DNA from: Lepeophtheirus salmonis
Taxonomy: Eukaryota > Arthropoda > Copepoda > Siphonostomatoida > Caligidae
NCBI RefSeq assembly: GCF_016086655.4
Contig: NC_052132.2
Coordinates: forward strand, 10,542,805-10,606,804
DNA: 64,000 nt
Direction of reading: 5' to 3'
The position numbers and the translations under genes are program-made. This document shows positions 1 to 12,091 of this stretch, piece by piece (the stretch's first letter is position 1; every line of letters starts with the position of its first letter). A model generated the notes under the pieces. That model had not been told where the DNA came from, made no database searches, and was given only the letters and a program-made list of their open reading frames with translations.

Positions 1-260
1 GATATAGATTATAACTTTTATTTTACTTAAAATACTTATATTGAGCCTAATATTAAATCTATCAAGTAAATTTTCCTTATATTATGACAATCAATTTTGG
101 CTACTCTAAGCGCAATTTGCGATGCACCCAACTATAAGAATAAATTGTTGATATAAATTGACGATAGTTGGTATATAAAAATGCAAATTTAATACAAATT
201 GAATTTGAAAAAATAACATTTTAACTTGCTTTCTGTTGATCAGCCTCATTTTAGAGTATT

Positions 261-1110
261 CATTGAAATGTGAACACTTACTTATTCAATAATTAATGAA
301 GGTTCAGTAATTGAAATTAGGTCATATTTTGAAATATTTAGACATAAGCAATTAGTTACAAAACAAAATGAACCTGAGCTCTTTAGCTTACATACAAGTC
401 GATAAAAGGACACTTGAATGTGATCTAAAAATTAACATTCTTTCACTCCAAGCAGTCGGGCGTCTCCAAGACCACCGTCTACGACGTCAGCAAGTGCAAA
501 ACGTTAGAGTGGATGAAAGAATGTGTCAAAAAGGGCTAACTGGACCCGCTGTAAATAAAGAAATCAGCTCTGGCCAATCCCCTTAAGTCAATGAGGACTT
601 ATGCAAAAAATCTCGAGTTTTCACACTAGACAGTCTAGAGAGTTATCAAAAATGTGGGCTGAAAAAGCCTCGTGGGCATGGAGAGGTCACTTTGGACACT
701 ATCAATGAAAGAAACCCATTGCCTTTTTGCAAGATACTTTTGAATTATTTTGAACTTTTTTGGCCTTTTGGACCCCCTAAAGCCCTGATGCAAACCCCAT
801 CGAATACACCTTTAGTTTTGGGTGCTTGTGTAGGATGAAAGCCTATAGTATCCGTCATCCAAACACTAAGGCCTTAAAAGCCACTGCCAGCCAGCACTGG
901 GACGCCACGTCATAGGATTACATCTGCAACGTGTGCCTGGGCTTCTGCTGCTCCCTGGAAACAATCATTGCCACTTAGGGCTGCTACGTTAATGATTAAG
1001 GCAGCTCAGACACACATATATATATTTCATTCATCCTCTTGAAATTCTAATGTTAATTAATGAATTATATCTTGTTGAAGTTTAAAATTCAAAGTGTTCA
1101 GATTTTAATG
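261..1110 (+). mobile_element. Internally deleted mariner-type element, copy M1
   Basis: The element is bounded by inverted ends at 261-280 and 1091-1110 that match at 17 of 20 positions (CATTGAAATGTGAACACTTA on the left). Its coding relic starts near 368 with a helix-turn-helix trace (GVSKTTVYDVSKCKTLE) and runs to a C-terminal block with the third catalytic-Asp motif (PDANPIEYTF in the best frame) and a tail like DYICNVCLGF. The central catalytic region is missing and several stops and frameshifts are present, so it cannot encode transposase. It shares its 5' end and coding segments with the copy at 48849-49560. Confidence 0.8.
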
Positions 1111-1988
1111 GACCACTCAGTAACTCAATACTTTTTTTTATATTTATGCACATATATTTATTTTTTCTTATTATTTTTCTCTCTAACTTTTTACAAATAT
1201 TAAAATACTAATCATATTTCATTAAACCTTTATAAGCCTACGAATATTAAAATATTCACACTAAGATAACCATGAGTTCATTCGTATATGCATATTAGGG
1301 TGCTAACTAGTGTGGGGGGTCTGTTTGAAAATCTCAAACCGATCTGAGGCCATATATTTTTTAAACGACCAACTCATTCGATCCCTAAAAAAATATATTT
1401 CTCGTACTATTTTTGAGTTCCCACTCATTATATATATTTATAAATAAATACGTTCATTCATTGAAACATATCCATGATGAACTCTGAAATGTATACGACA
1501 ACATACTCGTATATATTTTTATGAGCTTGATGAATGTTTAATCGTTTAGATTACTCTCAATAAAGACTACTTTAAATGTCTACATATAATCTATTTATAT
1601 GTTTCTTTGTATCATATATCTCTATAAAATTCAATAAGTAGGCCTCGGGAACACGACCAAAAAAATATTATCTAAACAGCTGTCTGCATTGACGGAATGT
1701 TTTTGATGCACAAAATTATACGTTTCTTATTTAATAAATATTATGATTAAAATATAACTTGTGTTTACATTACATATTATTTGAATTTTACTCTTATAGG
1801 ATTGTAAATTGTAAGCATTTTTGTGTCAAAAAAAATAAATTTTAGATAAACATGGTAACCCTGACAATCTGACGAATGTGTTAGACATGGACCTATAAGT
1901 AGAGTTATAATACAAGGCTATCCGTTTTGATGATAGCTGACTTCCTATATTACTCTATATTTCAGGTGAAGAACTCGACAAAGGCGAT
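1111..1988. other. No gene seen
   Basis: AT-rich sequence. TTTGAAAATCTCAAACCG at about 1323 is echoed by TTTGAAAATTCTAAGCCG at about 2715, a minor repeat. Nothing else is supportable. Confidence 0.6.
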
Positions 1989-2204
1989 ATGTTTTGTTGG
2001 TATAACCCTCGTATCCCCTCCTGTAGCGCTGTGGATTGCAAGAATCACTCTGGAGCTGAGGGGATTACACTTTTTTCATTTTCAAGGAACAAATTCCTTG
2101 GAAAGTGGAGAAATAGACTTAGTGGACATGACACTTCCTATAATGGTAATTTTGTTTTTGCATCATTTACTGGATCTAAACAAAATAATGAGTGCTTTAT
2201 ATGA
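1989..2204 (+). pseudogene. Degenerate THAP-type C2CH zinc finger stretch
   Basis: The frame reads PSCSAVDCKNHSGAEGI, then LFSFSRNKF and KWRNRLS. This is the opening of a THAP domain: C-x4-C at 2022-2024 and 2037-2039, the N after the second Cys, the aromatic F-x-F and the invariant Trp. The second zinc pair, normally C-x2-H in an (I/V)CSxHF block, is represented only by VFASF, so no intact finger is encoded. The codon where Met usually stands (2013-2015) is ATC. An AG splice-acceptor-like site (TTTCAG) lies upstream at about 1968. THAP fingers occur in host DNA-binding proteins and in P-element transposases, and I cannot tell which this was. A fragment or pseudogene is most likely. Confidence 0.45.
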
Positions 2205-2439
2205 ATCACAGATATTTTTCCGGAGGTAAAACATCTCAAGGATATTAATACCAACCTACAAATACAACTTGGAGTCTTATGAGCAGAAATATAGACGAAG
2301 TTGAACGAGACATATGTCAAAATTCTGGACGCAAAATCAAAATTTAACTTTTTTAGAAACTTTTTAGTTTTTTTTTGTACAAAGAACATTTTTGATATTT
2401 GTCACAAGGGGGGGCTGAAATCTCGTGACGTACTCTTCT

Positions 2440-2703
2440 TATAAGGGTGTATTTATTTTTTAAATCCTAAATTTTTAACTTTTTGTAAATATCTATGAAT
2501 TTTTGAATTTTTTTAAAAAAAATTATATTTTTAATTTTGTGTAACAATTTAATTTTTCCAAAAAACTTAACTTTCTGTAAATAATAGATATAAAATTTTG
2601 AAATTGATTTAATGTTTCACATTTATAGTTTTTTTCCCCAAAAAAATTAATATCAAAAACCAAGCAAAAAAGTTATAAATCTATAATCCTGTGGACGCCC
2701 TGT
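2440..2703 (-). repeat. R3 element, partial, reverse sense
   Basis: The right edge reads ATAATCCTGTGGACGCCCTG, the reverse complement of the R3 left end. AT-rich core units lie to its left. The other end is not resolved. Confidence 0.5.
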
Positions 2704-3129
2704 TTTAGGGTTTCGGTTTGAAAATTCTAAGCCGGGGTGAGAACGGCTATATTTTTTAGTAGACCCAACTAACAAATTTTAGCCTTTCAATGTGGGTTGT
2801 TGGCTTTCCGCCAGATCAAGGCTTTCAATGAAGGTTATTTCCATCCTTATTATTTTTTTTTGATCCTATAGTCTTGTGGGTGACCTTCAGCGACTTTACT
2901 TTTGCAGAGACACACAAATCATTTCCAAGTAATTCTGAGATCTAGGGGTGTTTCATCTCTCTTGCTAACATTGTTGAAATTACAGCGAATGTATTTTTAC
3001 AAAGCATGTATCTAAATAAAAGCTTACAACTGAATATTTATTTATTTGGCAATTTAAGTGAAGCTGTACAAACCTTTCAGAAACAATTTCATAAATGTAT
3101 GTTATTCAAGGCAACATCTGGTATATGCG

Positions 3130-3290
3130 TAAGTCTTTGTTCGAGTTAGAGAAAAATGTATGTTCGATATCGGAGTAGTTTCCAGTTTATATGTCCTTAA
3201 TATATAAGGAGTGGGACTTGTGTTTATGTCCTTCCTTTAACAACTGCTAGCAGCTAATCTAATAAAAAGTCATGAAAACTACTAATCTGC
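3130..3290 (-). repeat. R1 fragment, reverse sense
   Basis: This segment contains CGGAGTAGTTTCCAG, AGGAGTGGGACTTGTGTTTA and GCAGCTAATCTAATAAAAAG in the order of the reverse R1 consensus. It is a partial copy. Confidence 0.65.
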
Positions 3291-3708
3291 ATTAGTCCAA
3301 AACATTATTGTATTTGTTAGGGAGACCAATTTATTTTTCTGTTTAAATTAATTTCACATACTTGTGGGATATAGATCATGCATCAGTGGCTATAACTTAT
3401 CAAATAAGACGAAAGAATAGACAATTGACAAATATATAATGTATTTTTGTGTATGTGAAATAGCATAGTGATGAATCTGGAAAACTCTATTCCATATTTT
3501 AAATATGTCATAAATATTCATTTTAAAATTCTTATGACAAAAAAATTTCCAAAATTTAATAACGAAAAATGATTAGGAATATTTTTTAAACTGTCAACAT
3601 TTTAAATAATAATTTGACACTTTGATTTCGAATCATTAATTTATTTTATTGAAAGTTGAATAATATATTGACGCCATAAGAGAATACTTCCTTGTGTATT
3701 TCATATTT

Positions 3709-3760
3709 AACCCTTTAACGCCCACTACATTCATGCGTGGTCAGAAATGTCTGATTTTTG
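3709..3760 (+). repeat. piggyBac-like terminal motif, unpaired
   Basis: TTTAACCCTTTAACGCCCAC resembles the TTAACCC start of piggyBac elements. I find no inverted partner within a kilobase. It may be a solo end or chance. Confidence 0.2.
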
Positions 3761-4095
3761 AAATTAGTATACAATTTGTAGTGTGTCAACATTAAAACAC
3801 TCTTGAACAAAAATCAAGAAAAGTACAAAAAAATCTAAATTAATATTTTACTTTATATTTATGTATATCGACTGGTTATTTATGTACTAGTTGTAATTTT
3901 TTTAGTTAAATTGTACAAGTTGCAATCAATAAATGTGATGACTAAATTAAAATGTTGGATTGGACCAGTACTTGGATTGAGGGCAATGTAATAATTGATC
4001 ACATATACGTGGTCGATTTTTCGACTATTTTAATACAAATTACAAAAAAATTAGTATAATGTTGTACATTATATACAGTTCACATCCACACAGTT

Positions 4096-4278
4096 AGTGT
4101 TGTGTTGGTCTTAAATTATTCAGTCTAGTCCATTCTTATGACCGGTTCTTCAGACGATCAGTATTAACTGATTTAAAAAATTGAGTGACGTCATCAAGGA
4201 CCAAACTTTATCAGAAATGCAGGACTAAAGTGGACAAGACTGCAGTCTTCAGTCCTAAATAAGAACTAAAACAACACT
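4096..4278 (+). repeat. R2 MITE, compact copy
   Basis: Inverted ends (T)AGTGTTGTGTTGGTCTTAA and, read inward from the right, AGTGTTGTTTTAGTTCTTA flank an interior with TGACGTCATCAAGGACC. TA next to GTGTTG on both sides fits a Tc1/mariner-type target duplication. No coding capacity. Confidence 0.7.
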
Positions 4279-4284
4279 ACACGC

Positions 4285-4654
4285 TAAATGAAATGGTAGT
4301 TCTGCCCTGGATCCAAGGGGTGGCCGGAGACAGGCCCTGGGTGTGGCAACAGGACTCAGCACCCTCCCATGTGTCCAAAATCTCCATGCAGTGGTAACCA
4401 AGAACTGTTATGACGTCGTAACCAAGGCTGTGTGGCCTCCTAACTCTTTCGACCTTAATCCTTTGGACTATTTTGTCTAGGGCTATGTCGAGAGACACAC
4501 CAACAGACATCCCCATAGCACCAAGGCCAGCCTGATGGACTCCATCAAGGAGGTATTCGGCAACATGGACAATGAGATGGTCAGAAGAGCCTGCGGCCGG
4601 TTCAGAGGCTGTATTGAGGACGTTATTGATGCCAACGGTGATTATATCGAATGA
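4285..4654 (+). pseudogene. Mariner transposase C-terminal relic
   Basis: Switching frames gives WVWQQDSAPSHVSK (second catalytic Asp) and then WPPNSFDLNPLDYFVW (third Asp motif). A C-terminal tail ends NGDYIE with a stop at 4652-4654. At least two frameshifts and in-frame stops break it. The N-terminal DNA-binding half is absent. Its 5' edge abuts the R2 MITE at 4096-4278. Base composition is visibly more GC-rich than the flanks. Confidence 0.8.
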
Positions 4655-4699
4655 AGGTCTATTCTATACCTATATGCTCGTCATAGTTTTGATTTTCAA

Positions 4700-5760
4700 T
4701 AAAAGAGTTAAAAAATGTATATTTTGGGGGTTTTTTTGTAGAAAATATTTTGCCGACAATTTGATCCCCCCGCTCCCTGTAGGTGCCGTAATATTGGTTC
4801 CTCCATATCGGATTCAAGCTTGCTAAAAAGAAGAAGTAGATCACCATGTTTGGTAATTCTAAGTTTGTTCATTTGCTTGAAAACAAACAAAAAAACAAGG
4901 CAATTATACTGAAGACCCTTCCTACTAAATATGATTTTGGAAAAGCAATAAAATATATTTTCCCCTTTTTTGATAATACCGGATAAAGGTCAAATACTTT
5001 TTTTTTTTGTATCCATAAATCTTTGTATGATGGTAATACAAAGAAGATAACATAAAAAAAAAGTTATCTTTGAATGCTGGGATATTTTTTATCAATTGTG
5101 ATTACCTTAAATTTCCATCTTTTTTGATGATCAATACATTTGCAATTGCATCAACGAAGTTTTAAGAAACAAAAAATTTCATACTGTTGAAATCGATAAT
5201 TCCAAAAGCTCATGCATCAAATATGATATGATACTTATCGGTAATTTACTATCATAAATTATAATGTATTATTAGATAAAAGAAAGCATATTCCCTTTAA
5301 TGATTTCTATACTTTTCATCAAGGTAACGATCAGAAAAAATAATTGTACTTATATATATAGAAATGCAACCAAAATTTGAGATTTAAATGACTTTTTTTT
5401 TTTTTTTAAATATGTACTGCATTTAAATATAAACGCACTAATAATAGTTTTCAAGTAGAATACATAATTTTTTCAAAATTGTTTTCTAACTAAGCAATAA
5501 CATGCTTAACGACGTGTAATCACTTGAAAATAACATGGATATAATGATTACATGTATAAATCTTTTTGACAGAAATAATTTTGACGTTAATTGTCCCTAA
5601 AAATGAATTTACTCGTTTTCCGAATTCATATATGGTAAACATACCCTCTTCTTATAAGAAGTTGTACCTTTGACAGAAAAAAAAGACAATCTTTACGGAT
5701 AGTTTAACTTTATAAACGAGTATCGGGAGTACCCATCATTACTCAGAATTATTAGACGTT
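4700..5760. other. No gene seen
   Basis: AT-rich, with short open frames at 4659-4890 that are noise downstream of the mariner relic. No repeat ends recognised. Confidence 0.6.
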
Positions 5761-5767
5761 TGGCCTT

Positions 5768-6022
5768 CGTTTGAATCGAGGAATCTTCTGGAAAGATTAT
5801 GGTGACTGTCTTTTGAATTTACAAGGAATAATCATCTTCGACTATCTGGAAAAAGGTCAAACTATCACAGGTGCATATTATTTACCGTTATTAGACTGTT
5901 AGAAAACTGAGCTGCAAGAAAAACGCCCACGATTGACCTACAATAAGTCATAATTCATCATGGGATAATGCACCAGCTTACACTTTAACAGTTGAGGTCG
6001 CAAAATTAATGGAAATAGGGTT
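5768..6022 (+). pseudogene. SETMAR-type mariner catalytic half (plus strand)
   Basis: Translation across frameshifts shows IIIFDYLEKGQTITGAYY, a mariner signature just before the second catalytic Asp. It continues to a degenerate block readable as NAPAYT and AKLMEIG. This is the middle of a Mos/SETMAR-like transposase. The reading stops abruptly at about 6022, where the other half of the same protein type begins on the opposite strand. Confidence 0.75.
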
Positions 6023-6276
6023 GGAAATCGAAATGCCCACAGCTCTAGCAATCTCACGCACCTTCGCTTTTATGTCTATAGTCATGGATTTTATCAATGA
6101 TTTCTGGAGTAGTAACCTCTGAACGTTCAGCGTCACTTGTACCTATTTGGGCACCCAAAATTTGGAAACTACATATAAACTGTTCAAATCGAAGGTGTAG
6201 AGTCATCATATAGTTAATCAATTTTGTCTTTCATAAAATAATGTTTAATCAAGACACAAAATTATCTTTCGTCCAT
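6022..6276 (-). pseudogene. SETMAR-type mariner N-terminal half (minus strand)
   Basis: Read on the minus strand from ATG 6276, the frames give VLIKHYFMKDKI, then TSDAERSEVTTPEIIDKIHD and KVREIARAVGIS, with frameshifts between. These are the first and second helix-turn-helix segments of a Mos/SETMAR-like transposase. It lies tail to tail with the plus-strand catalytic half at 5768-6022, so the element has been inverted internally or is a chimera of two copies. Confidence 0.75.
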
Positions 6277-6689
6277 TTTTTTAAAATCACTCCACTTCCT
6301 CGATTCAAACAAATGTAAAACACAAAATAATAAACCAATCAAGCCAAAAGCTAGTGTGTGTTCTTCAAAAGAGGCTACTAACTAAGCATCACCTTGATAC
6401 GTGAAAGTAGTGCCATATCTTGGAATTTATGTGGACTTTTCAAACGACTCTTATGTATTTCATTATAATGAAAAAATAAATATTTATTGGAAGATCTGCG
6501 CAATGTTCTCAATATATCTTATTTGGCTTAATAGACCATCTATTTTTACATGAAAAATTCCAAGAACTAACAGTGAAGGAAGTTTTCATTATCACATACT
6601 GAGTTTTAGCTACACACGTATGTGTCTAAACCTCATTTAAAGTTACATTAGTTACTTTTTATTTTATTTATGTAACTCTCTTCTTTCTC

Positions 6690-6790
6690 TTTTCTTCTTT
6701 TTTATATGACGCGCTGAACTTTAGCTATACACGCTCGTTGTTAAAAATTAGTCATCACAGACAAACACACTTTGCTTTATTAATATAGAT
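6690..6790 (+). repeat. R6 repeat, copy 1
   Basis: GACGCGCTGAACTTTAGCTA and CACGCTCGTTGTTAAAAATT recur at 36460-36530. Related reversed pieces are at 61740-61870 and a plus piece at 48250-48290. Confidence 0.55.
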
Positions 6791-7454
6791 TACTTTGATT
6801 TCACAAAGCAATATCTCCTCTTTTCATTTACTAATACCGAATCCGAAGTGTTGATTTGAAGATTGTAGCTAAAATCCTATAACTATATTTGTGCTATAAA
6901 ATATAGAATCATAATAGTGTCGAAATCATCTTCACATAATGGATATCAGAGCAAACATCTATTCTTGTTTTTTGTCCTTTTTAAATAAAATCATAAATAT
7001 TTTTTCCCCAAGATTTTGACAATTGAACTGTTTATTTGGCAAACACATGGGAAAATTTATACAATTATTAAAATTAGTCATTTGTTTGTTTTTATATGTT
7101 ATATTTTTATATTTCAAATACTTTTATATATAATAGAAGAAAAATTTTTATCACGTAAAAATCAGTTTTGAGAAGAAAAAAATTGTAAACAATTAAAAAT
7201 ATGTAATGATCAAGTTGAATTAAGATCAAATTATTTTCTTTTGAAAGATATCAGAAAATAATTTTTTCCCCACTGACAAATATACATGACAATTTGATTA
7301 CAATAAACTATAATAAAATTTGAAATCTGATTTATAAAAGAAGTTTTTTTGACAAATTTGGATTTTAATAAAAACCTTGGTAAGCTACAATGTGCAGTTT
7401 CCATTACACCCAAAGGGCTATTAAACAATAGTTCTTTGATAGAAATGGACGATT

Positions 7455-7520
7455 ATTCGTCAATGAATACAAATGTAATCTACACTCAATTTTGAGAAAA
7501 AGATCGCTTTTGTACTGATG
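7455..7520 (+). repeat. R5 short dispersed repeat, copy 1
   Basis: The core GTAATCTACACTCAATTTTG plus AGAAAAAGATCGCTTTTGT recurs at 7835-7905 and 16295-16375. Confidence 0.55.
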
Positions 7521-7834
7521 GGTCCCACAAGTATTGGATGAAATAATTTAACAAAAACGTCACTAAAATTTCAATCTCATTCTCCTTCGGCAATTTCATT
7601 ATACCCTCAAATCTCTTTGTTTTTTCATTTACTTTGTCCCATTTTTTTTTCAGAAAGACCCAGTTAAAATTGTCTATTTTACGTTTTGTATGTTCGACGT
7701 TTTTTTGTTCGGTCTACGTTTTGTCTGTTGGACGTTTTCTCCTAGTACCAATTTTACCTACTTTAGTTCAACTTCCAGGACCTCCAAGGGTTGATAAGAA
7801 TTTTTTTTTTGATATAAATTAAAGATCATTTTTC

Positions 7835-7905
7835 AAAATAATACAATTGTGATCCACACTCAATTTTGGTAAAAATCATTTTAGCTTGCTTTTGTATTTA
7901 CAGAT
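7835..7905 (+). repeat. R5 short dispersed repeat, copy 2
   Basis: The core is GTGATCCACACTCAATTTTG followed by GTAAAAATCATTTTAGCTTG. It lies 380 bp from copy 1. Confidence 0.55.
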
Positions 7906-9345
7906 CAAATATGTTTTTTTTTTTTAAACAGAAGGTTTTTCAATTTAGGATCTTTTTTTAACGATGCGAATTATTTAATATTTTTGAATCTCTTCTTTTT
8001 GCATGATCTAAAATATATAAATTGATTACATTCTCATTAAACCATATATTATATCAAAAGATAGTTATAAAATGACGTATGTGAACTTTATTTTAATCAT
8101 TTATATGACATGAACGGTTTTAATCATATACATATTTGTTGTTCAAAAAGCTATTGAAAAATTTAAATTGCCTGTTATGATCGAATCGTATAAAGTAGAT
8201 ACTTCAAATTATGTACTTTATACTAAAGGACACAAATGAAAGAAAGAACACTAAATAGAAGAAGGACATTTTTAATTCTTCTTGTTACTGATTGGCTTAA
8301 ATTGTCAACTGTCATAACGCCTATTTAAAAGCTCTTGAAAGCGTTTTATTTACTAAAATTTTGGGCTTACTAAAGTTATTTGTCATTATTAATTAACAAT
8401 TTATCTACATATCTGTCATTATGTTAATGTAAAATGTGGTATACAGTGTATATTAATAGTAGATTAGCTTCATATAAGCTATGATATTCCTCATCCTTAT
8501 GTATTATGGATACGTTATAAGGGTCGAAAGAAAAGTGTCGGTTTTCATCACTTTTTAGCCTAAAAATGAAAATCAATCGAGTTCAGAAAAGATATAGAAT
8601 ATATAAAGTACTTTTTAATCATGAAAAAACACTTTTATCAAAGTTTTATAAATCCTACATTTGATTATGTTAAAGGTAAAAATGGCTCTGAACGATAATA
8701 GTCCCGAATTACTATAATCATAGATATTTTGGAATTCGGATGACAGAGAAAAACTGCGATCAGTTTTGGATTCTGCGCTCATAGATAAATTTGATTATTA
8801 TCTTGAATTCATTTGTGCAATTCCCCCCTCCTCCTAATTGTTCCCCTATGTTTTCATTTGACGAGTTGTATTATTTTGTCGCAAGACGGTAGCACTTTCT
8901 GTCGCCTTATTTACAAACTAATATAAGTCAACAACTCTCATCCACAATAATGATATTAGCCAAAATTATGGAAATTTATCTCTTTGTGATATTTAATTTC
9001 AAAACTATGCACCAAGGATGGGTCCAGGCCTAATTGTACTTTTATAGCAGTACTACCTTTAGTACTATTAGTTAAGTATTCATGGAACAGGAGTACTTAA
9101 TAAGTAGTACCTATAAATACTACCTTACTTTTGACATAATACAATGAAAAGGCTTCACTTATTTCACTGTAGAATGTTTTGTAAATCAATTTAAAAAAAT
9201 TATGAATTTTAATATTATCTACAGGTTCGCTCAAATAAATCCGGACCACGTTTAACTGCATCTTAATAAATAAGGGAAACAAGTATAAGTTTTGATATAT
9301 TTTTTATTTAAAGTTCTAATAATACAAAAGAAAAAAAATATTAAT

Positions 9346-9890
9346 TGTATTCGCCATCTTTGCTGACTGGAAACTTAGTTTTAAAGACGTGGGGGCATTA
9401 GCTATCTATATAGCCAACCATCTGTCGTTCTCGATGTTGTGAAATCTGTCGACAGTCCATTGTTTCAAATCCCAATGAAATATCATTCGGTTACTATGGG
9501 ACTTCAAATCGTTCAGCAATTTTCTTCTGTGGGCTGCCCGGACAGCTTGCATTTGCTCTGTAAGGATATTGTTTTTATAGAGTCGGTATGACTTCATACT
9601 CTTGTCAGTGTTTCTGGCCCTGAAGACTGTTACATGGGTTACTTTGCTCTTTTTGGCAAGAACGTTATTATGAGTCCCAAGAGATGTCTAAACGGACAGT
9701 TTTAGGCCTACGAGGAATCTGGGAGTGCATTTTTTTATCACTCCATGACTCTTATTTACCCCTCCTCCCCCAAATGGTTGTAGACGTCATTGACTGTGCT
9801 CTTTGAATCCCCAAGCATCTTCTTGATTAACGCTGGGTTGTATTCTACGCAAGCAAATTCGATAATGGTTTTCCTCTGGGTCTCCTCCAT
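9346..9890 (-). pseudogene. Mariner transposase relic, N-terminal part
   Basis: From ATG 9890 on the minus strand the frame reads METQRKTIIEFA-like (MEETQRKTIIEFACVEYNPA) and SKSTVNDVYNHL, the first helix-turn-helix. Later frames give SMKSYRLYKNNILTEQMQ and MIFHWDLKQWTVDRF followed by NDRWLA, the first catalytic-Asp block. Here the expected SDEK has decayed to HWDLK. A short remainder (MPPHVFKTKF-like) follows, and the second and third Asp regions are missing. Multiple stops are present. Confidence 0.75.
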
Positions 9891-9894
9891 TGTA

Positions 9895-11380
9895 AGTACA
9901 TTAGAAGTTGCGTAACTAACTAAAAACTAACGCTCAACTTCCCGATTAAAATTGAAATAACTGAATTAAATGTTTTCATTATTTTTCAGGATGGAGTTAA
10001 AGAGGGTCCGGTTTTACCTGAACGACCTTGTGCTTGTAAGAAAAAAAAAGTTTTTAAAGGAGGTACAGCACAATAAGTATTAAACTAATCAGTCCCTAGC
10101 AGCATTGAATGTTAAAAAACATCGCACTAATTAGTAAATTAGTCCAAAGACCGATCCATATTATCCACCCCGGTTTATGATTTACACAATTTAATGTAAT
10201 GCCGGTTTACAAAAACATTTAATATGGAAACCAATCCCCTGGCTTATACAATCCCGACCCATATACATTTAGCTGATGGATAAAATTATCCTTTGAACAC
10301 GCATATTCAATATCCAAAGCTTTAGATTTGTATATCTCAAAGAAAGATATCAAAAAAGCTCATTCCACCATAATTTACTTCTATATAGATATTTTTTGGA
10401 TAAATTAAGTCATAAGCTTTTCTGTGCTGATTTTGCAGAAAAGAATTTATGAATCTGCATTCTATTTATGTACATCATATAATTAATGCAAAAAATAATA
10501 ATTTGATTAAAGAAGTTTATTGTATATTAGTGCAAAGAAAACTTCTGGAGTTGGCCAAAAAAAAAACTCACAATCTTACATAACTTTCCCAAAATAATGG
10601 TATATTGTGTATAATTTCCCATAATTGCAATAAATTATCTTCGTTTGAGTCAACATTTTTGAATTAAATCAATTTCTGTGTTTCGAAGATTTCTTAAAAA
10701 TAAGATTTTTTTTTAATGCAGATATTTATATTTGTTTCTAAAACAGCAGTTCAAACATTATTATTACTCTATAACTATATTATAAGAACTTAATAGAGCT
10801 GTTCTCACGCCCTCATACTTTTTTTTTAAATTATAAATTGAATAATTTATATGTACAGTACAAAAGAGTAAGAAAAACGAGAAAAATTTAAGAGTATAAA
10901 AAATTGCCCATTTGTTCAAAACTTTTTGAAACAACAATTCTACTTTTTTGAAAGAGCTTAAATAAATCTTTCCAATGATCCAACTGACTTCTATTTTGCC
11001 CTTGAGGTGAGGAATAGGTTTGCTTTTTGTTATTAGTGGATCATAAATGTCAAAATCATATACCAGGATCTTAAAACTTTAGTTGTGAGGGTATGCTGTC
11101 AGAAGCTACTAATTGTATTACTCTTGTTTCTTGGGTTATACATATGTAAAACCAAGCAAATGAGTCTTTGTACATCATTAAGAAAAAATATTGGAATTTG
11201 TCAAAAATTGAATAAATTAGAGTCATTTATAATTTCTACCGAACATCTGACACATCCTGCACAAGTTAAAGCCTTCCAAATTAGCAATTTTTAGACAACA
11301 TAATATATATAATGTAAAATGTGGGATTTAAGTATTTTATCATCTTGAAATTTTGTTTGTTTGCTACAGACAAAGGTTTT
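9895..11380. other. No gene seen
   Basis: AT-rich. The open frame 11085-11294 translates to a Leu/Lys-rich peptide without a motif. A TTTTCAG followed by GGATGGAGTTAAAGAG at about 9985 looks exon-like, but the frame closes quickly. Confidence 0.5.
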
Positions 11381-11384
11381 CTTT

Positions 11385-11495
11385 ATGATGGTTGTCCTTA
11401 GACTTGTTTGGCTAAGAAACCCATCTTCTCGTCGATGCGGTGAAGCTATCCTTTTCCCTTTGCAGAGAAACCCACCCAAAACATAATGGTTCCAA
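11385..11495 (-). pseudogene. Tc1-like transposase fragment
   Basis: One minus-strand frame reads IMFWVGFSAKGKG, then LHRIDEKMGFLAK, interrupted by stops. It resembles the VMVWGCFSAKGxGxLHRIDGxM block between the first and second catalytic Asp of Tc1-like transposases. It lies directly against a plus-strand relic of a different mariner lineage starting near 11515. Confidence 0.5.
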
Positions 11496-11514
11496 TATGT
11501 TTTTAACAACAAAT

Positions 11515-12091
11515 TTTGAGCGCATGCGCAGGAGGGGCGTTGTTATGGCGCATAGCTAGAAGTGAATATTCCATAATCGGGGAAAAGGCAGAGTATCTTT
11601 GATGATATCTGTACCAGATGCTGAGATTGGAAACTTCTTAAGCCTGGACAATTCTTTTATCTCGAGAGTCAAATTCGTAAAAAATCCTAGATGATGAACC
11701 ATCCAAATCGATAAGGATCATCGGCAAGGATCTCCACTGTTCTGAAAGGCTGATGAGAAAGTGTGTGGAGGATGATTTGCGACGAATCAAATCATACAAG
11801 ATGAGAAGAGCTCACCATTGACTTGGTTGTCATATATATAGATTTTTTATTTTGTTGGACCCAGTGTTTAGCCTCCAAGATCACCGGACCTCCACCCCAT
11901 GTCCTTCTTTATGTGGGGAGCAGCTAAGAGATAAACCGATGGATACTACTTCAACACCTAATCCGAGCTTATTTACAGGATCCTGGAGGAATTTGGAATC
12001 TACTAAAGTAGGCTGGCATCAGACCTGCTCCTGTTCCCAAGTTCGAGTCGCCGTCATTAATGACGCCAAAGGTGATTATGTTGAAACATAG
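11515..12091 (+). pseudogene. Mariner relic, N- and C-terminal parts
   Basis: Early frames give LMRKCVEDDLRR and SYKMRRA, typical of the linker after the helix-turn-helix domains. After a deletion, SPDLHPMSFFMWGAAKR follows (third Asp motif, in a frame with later stops), and the relic ends AKGDYVET with stop TAG. The segment ATTGGAAACTTCTTAAGCC also occurs, diverged, on the minus strand of the relic at 14150-14570, so the two belong to one family. Confidence 0.7.

Larger units (their letters stand above)
6311..9340. other. No gene seen apart from R5 and R6 pieces
   Basis: Low-complexity AT-rich DNA. The open frame at 7231-7428 has no motif. A stretch with AGTACTACC and AGTAGTACC repeats at 9050-9125 is locally palindromic. 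Confidence 0.6.

Noticed and set aside
3709..4050. Complete piggyBac-type element
   Set aside because: Only one TTAACCC-like end is present; no inverted partner or coding matter was found.
4572..4826. Open frame of 84 codons as a gene
   Set aside because: Its first part is an off-frame reading of the mariner C-terminus and the rest is AT-rich flank.
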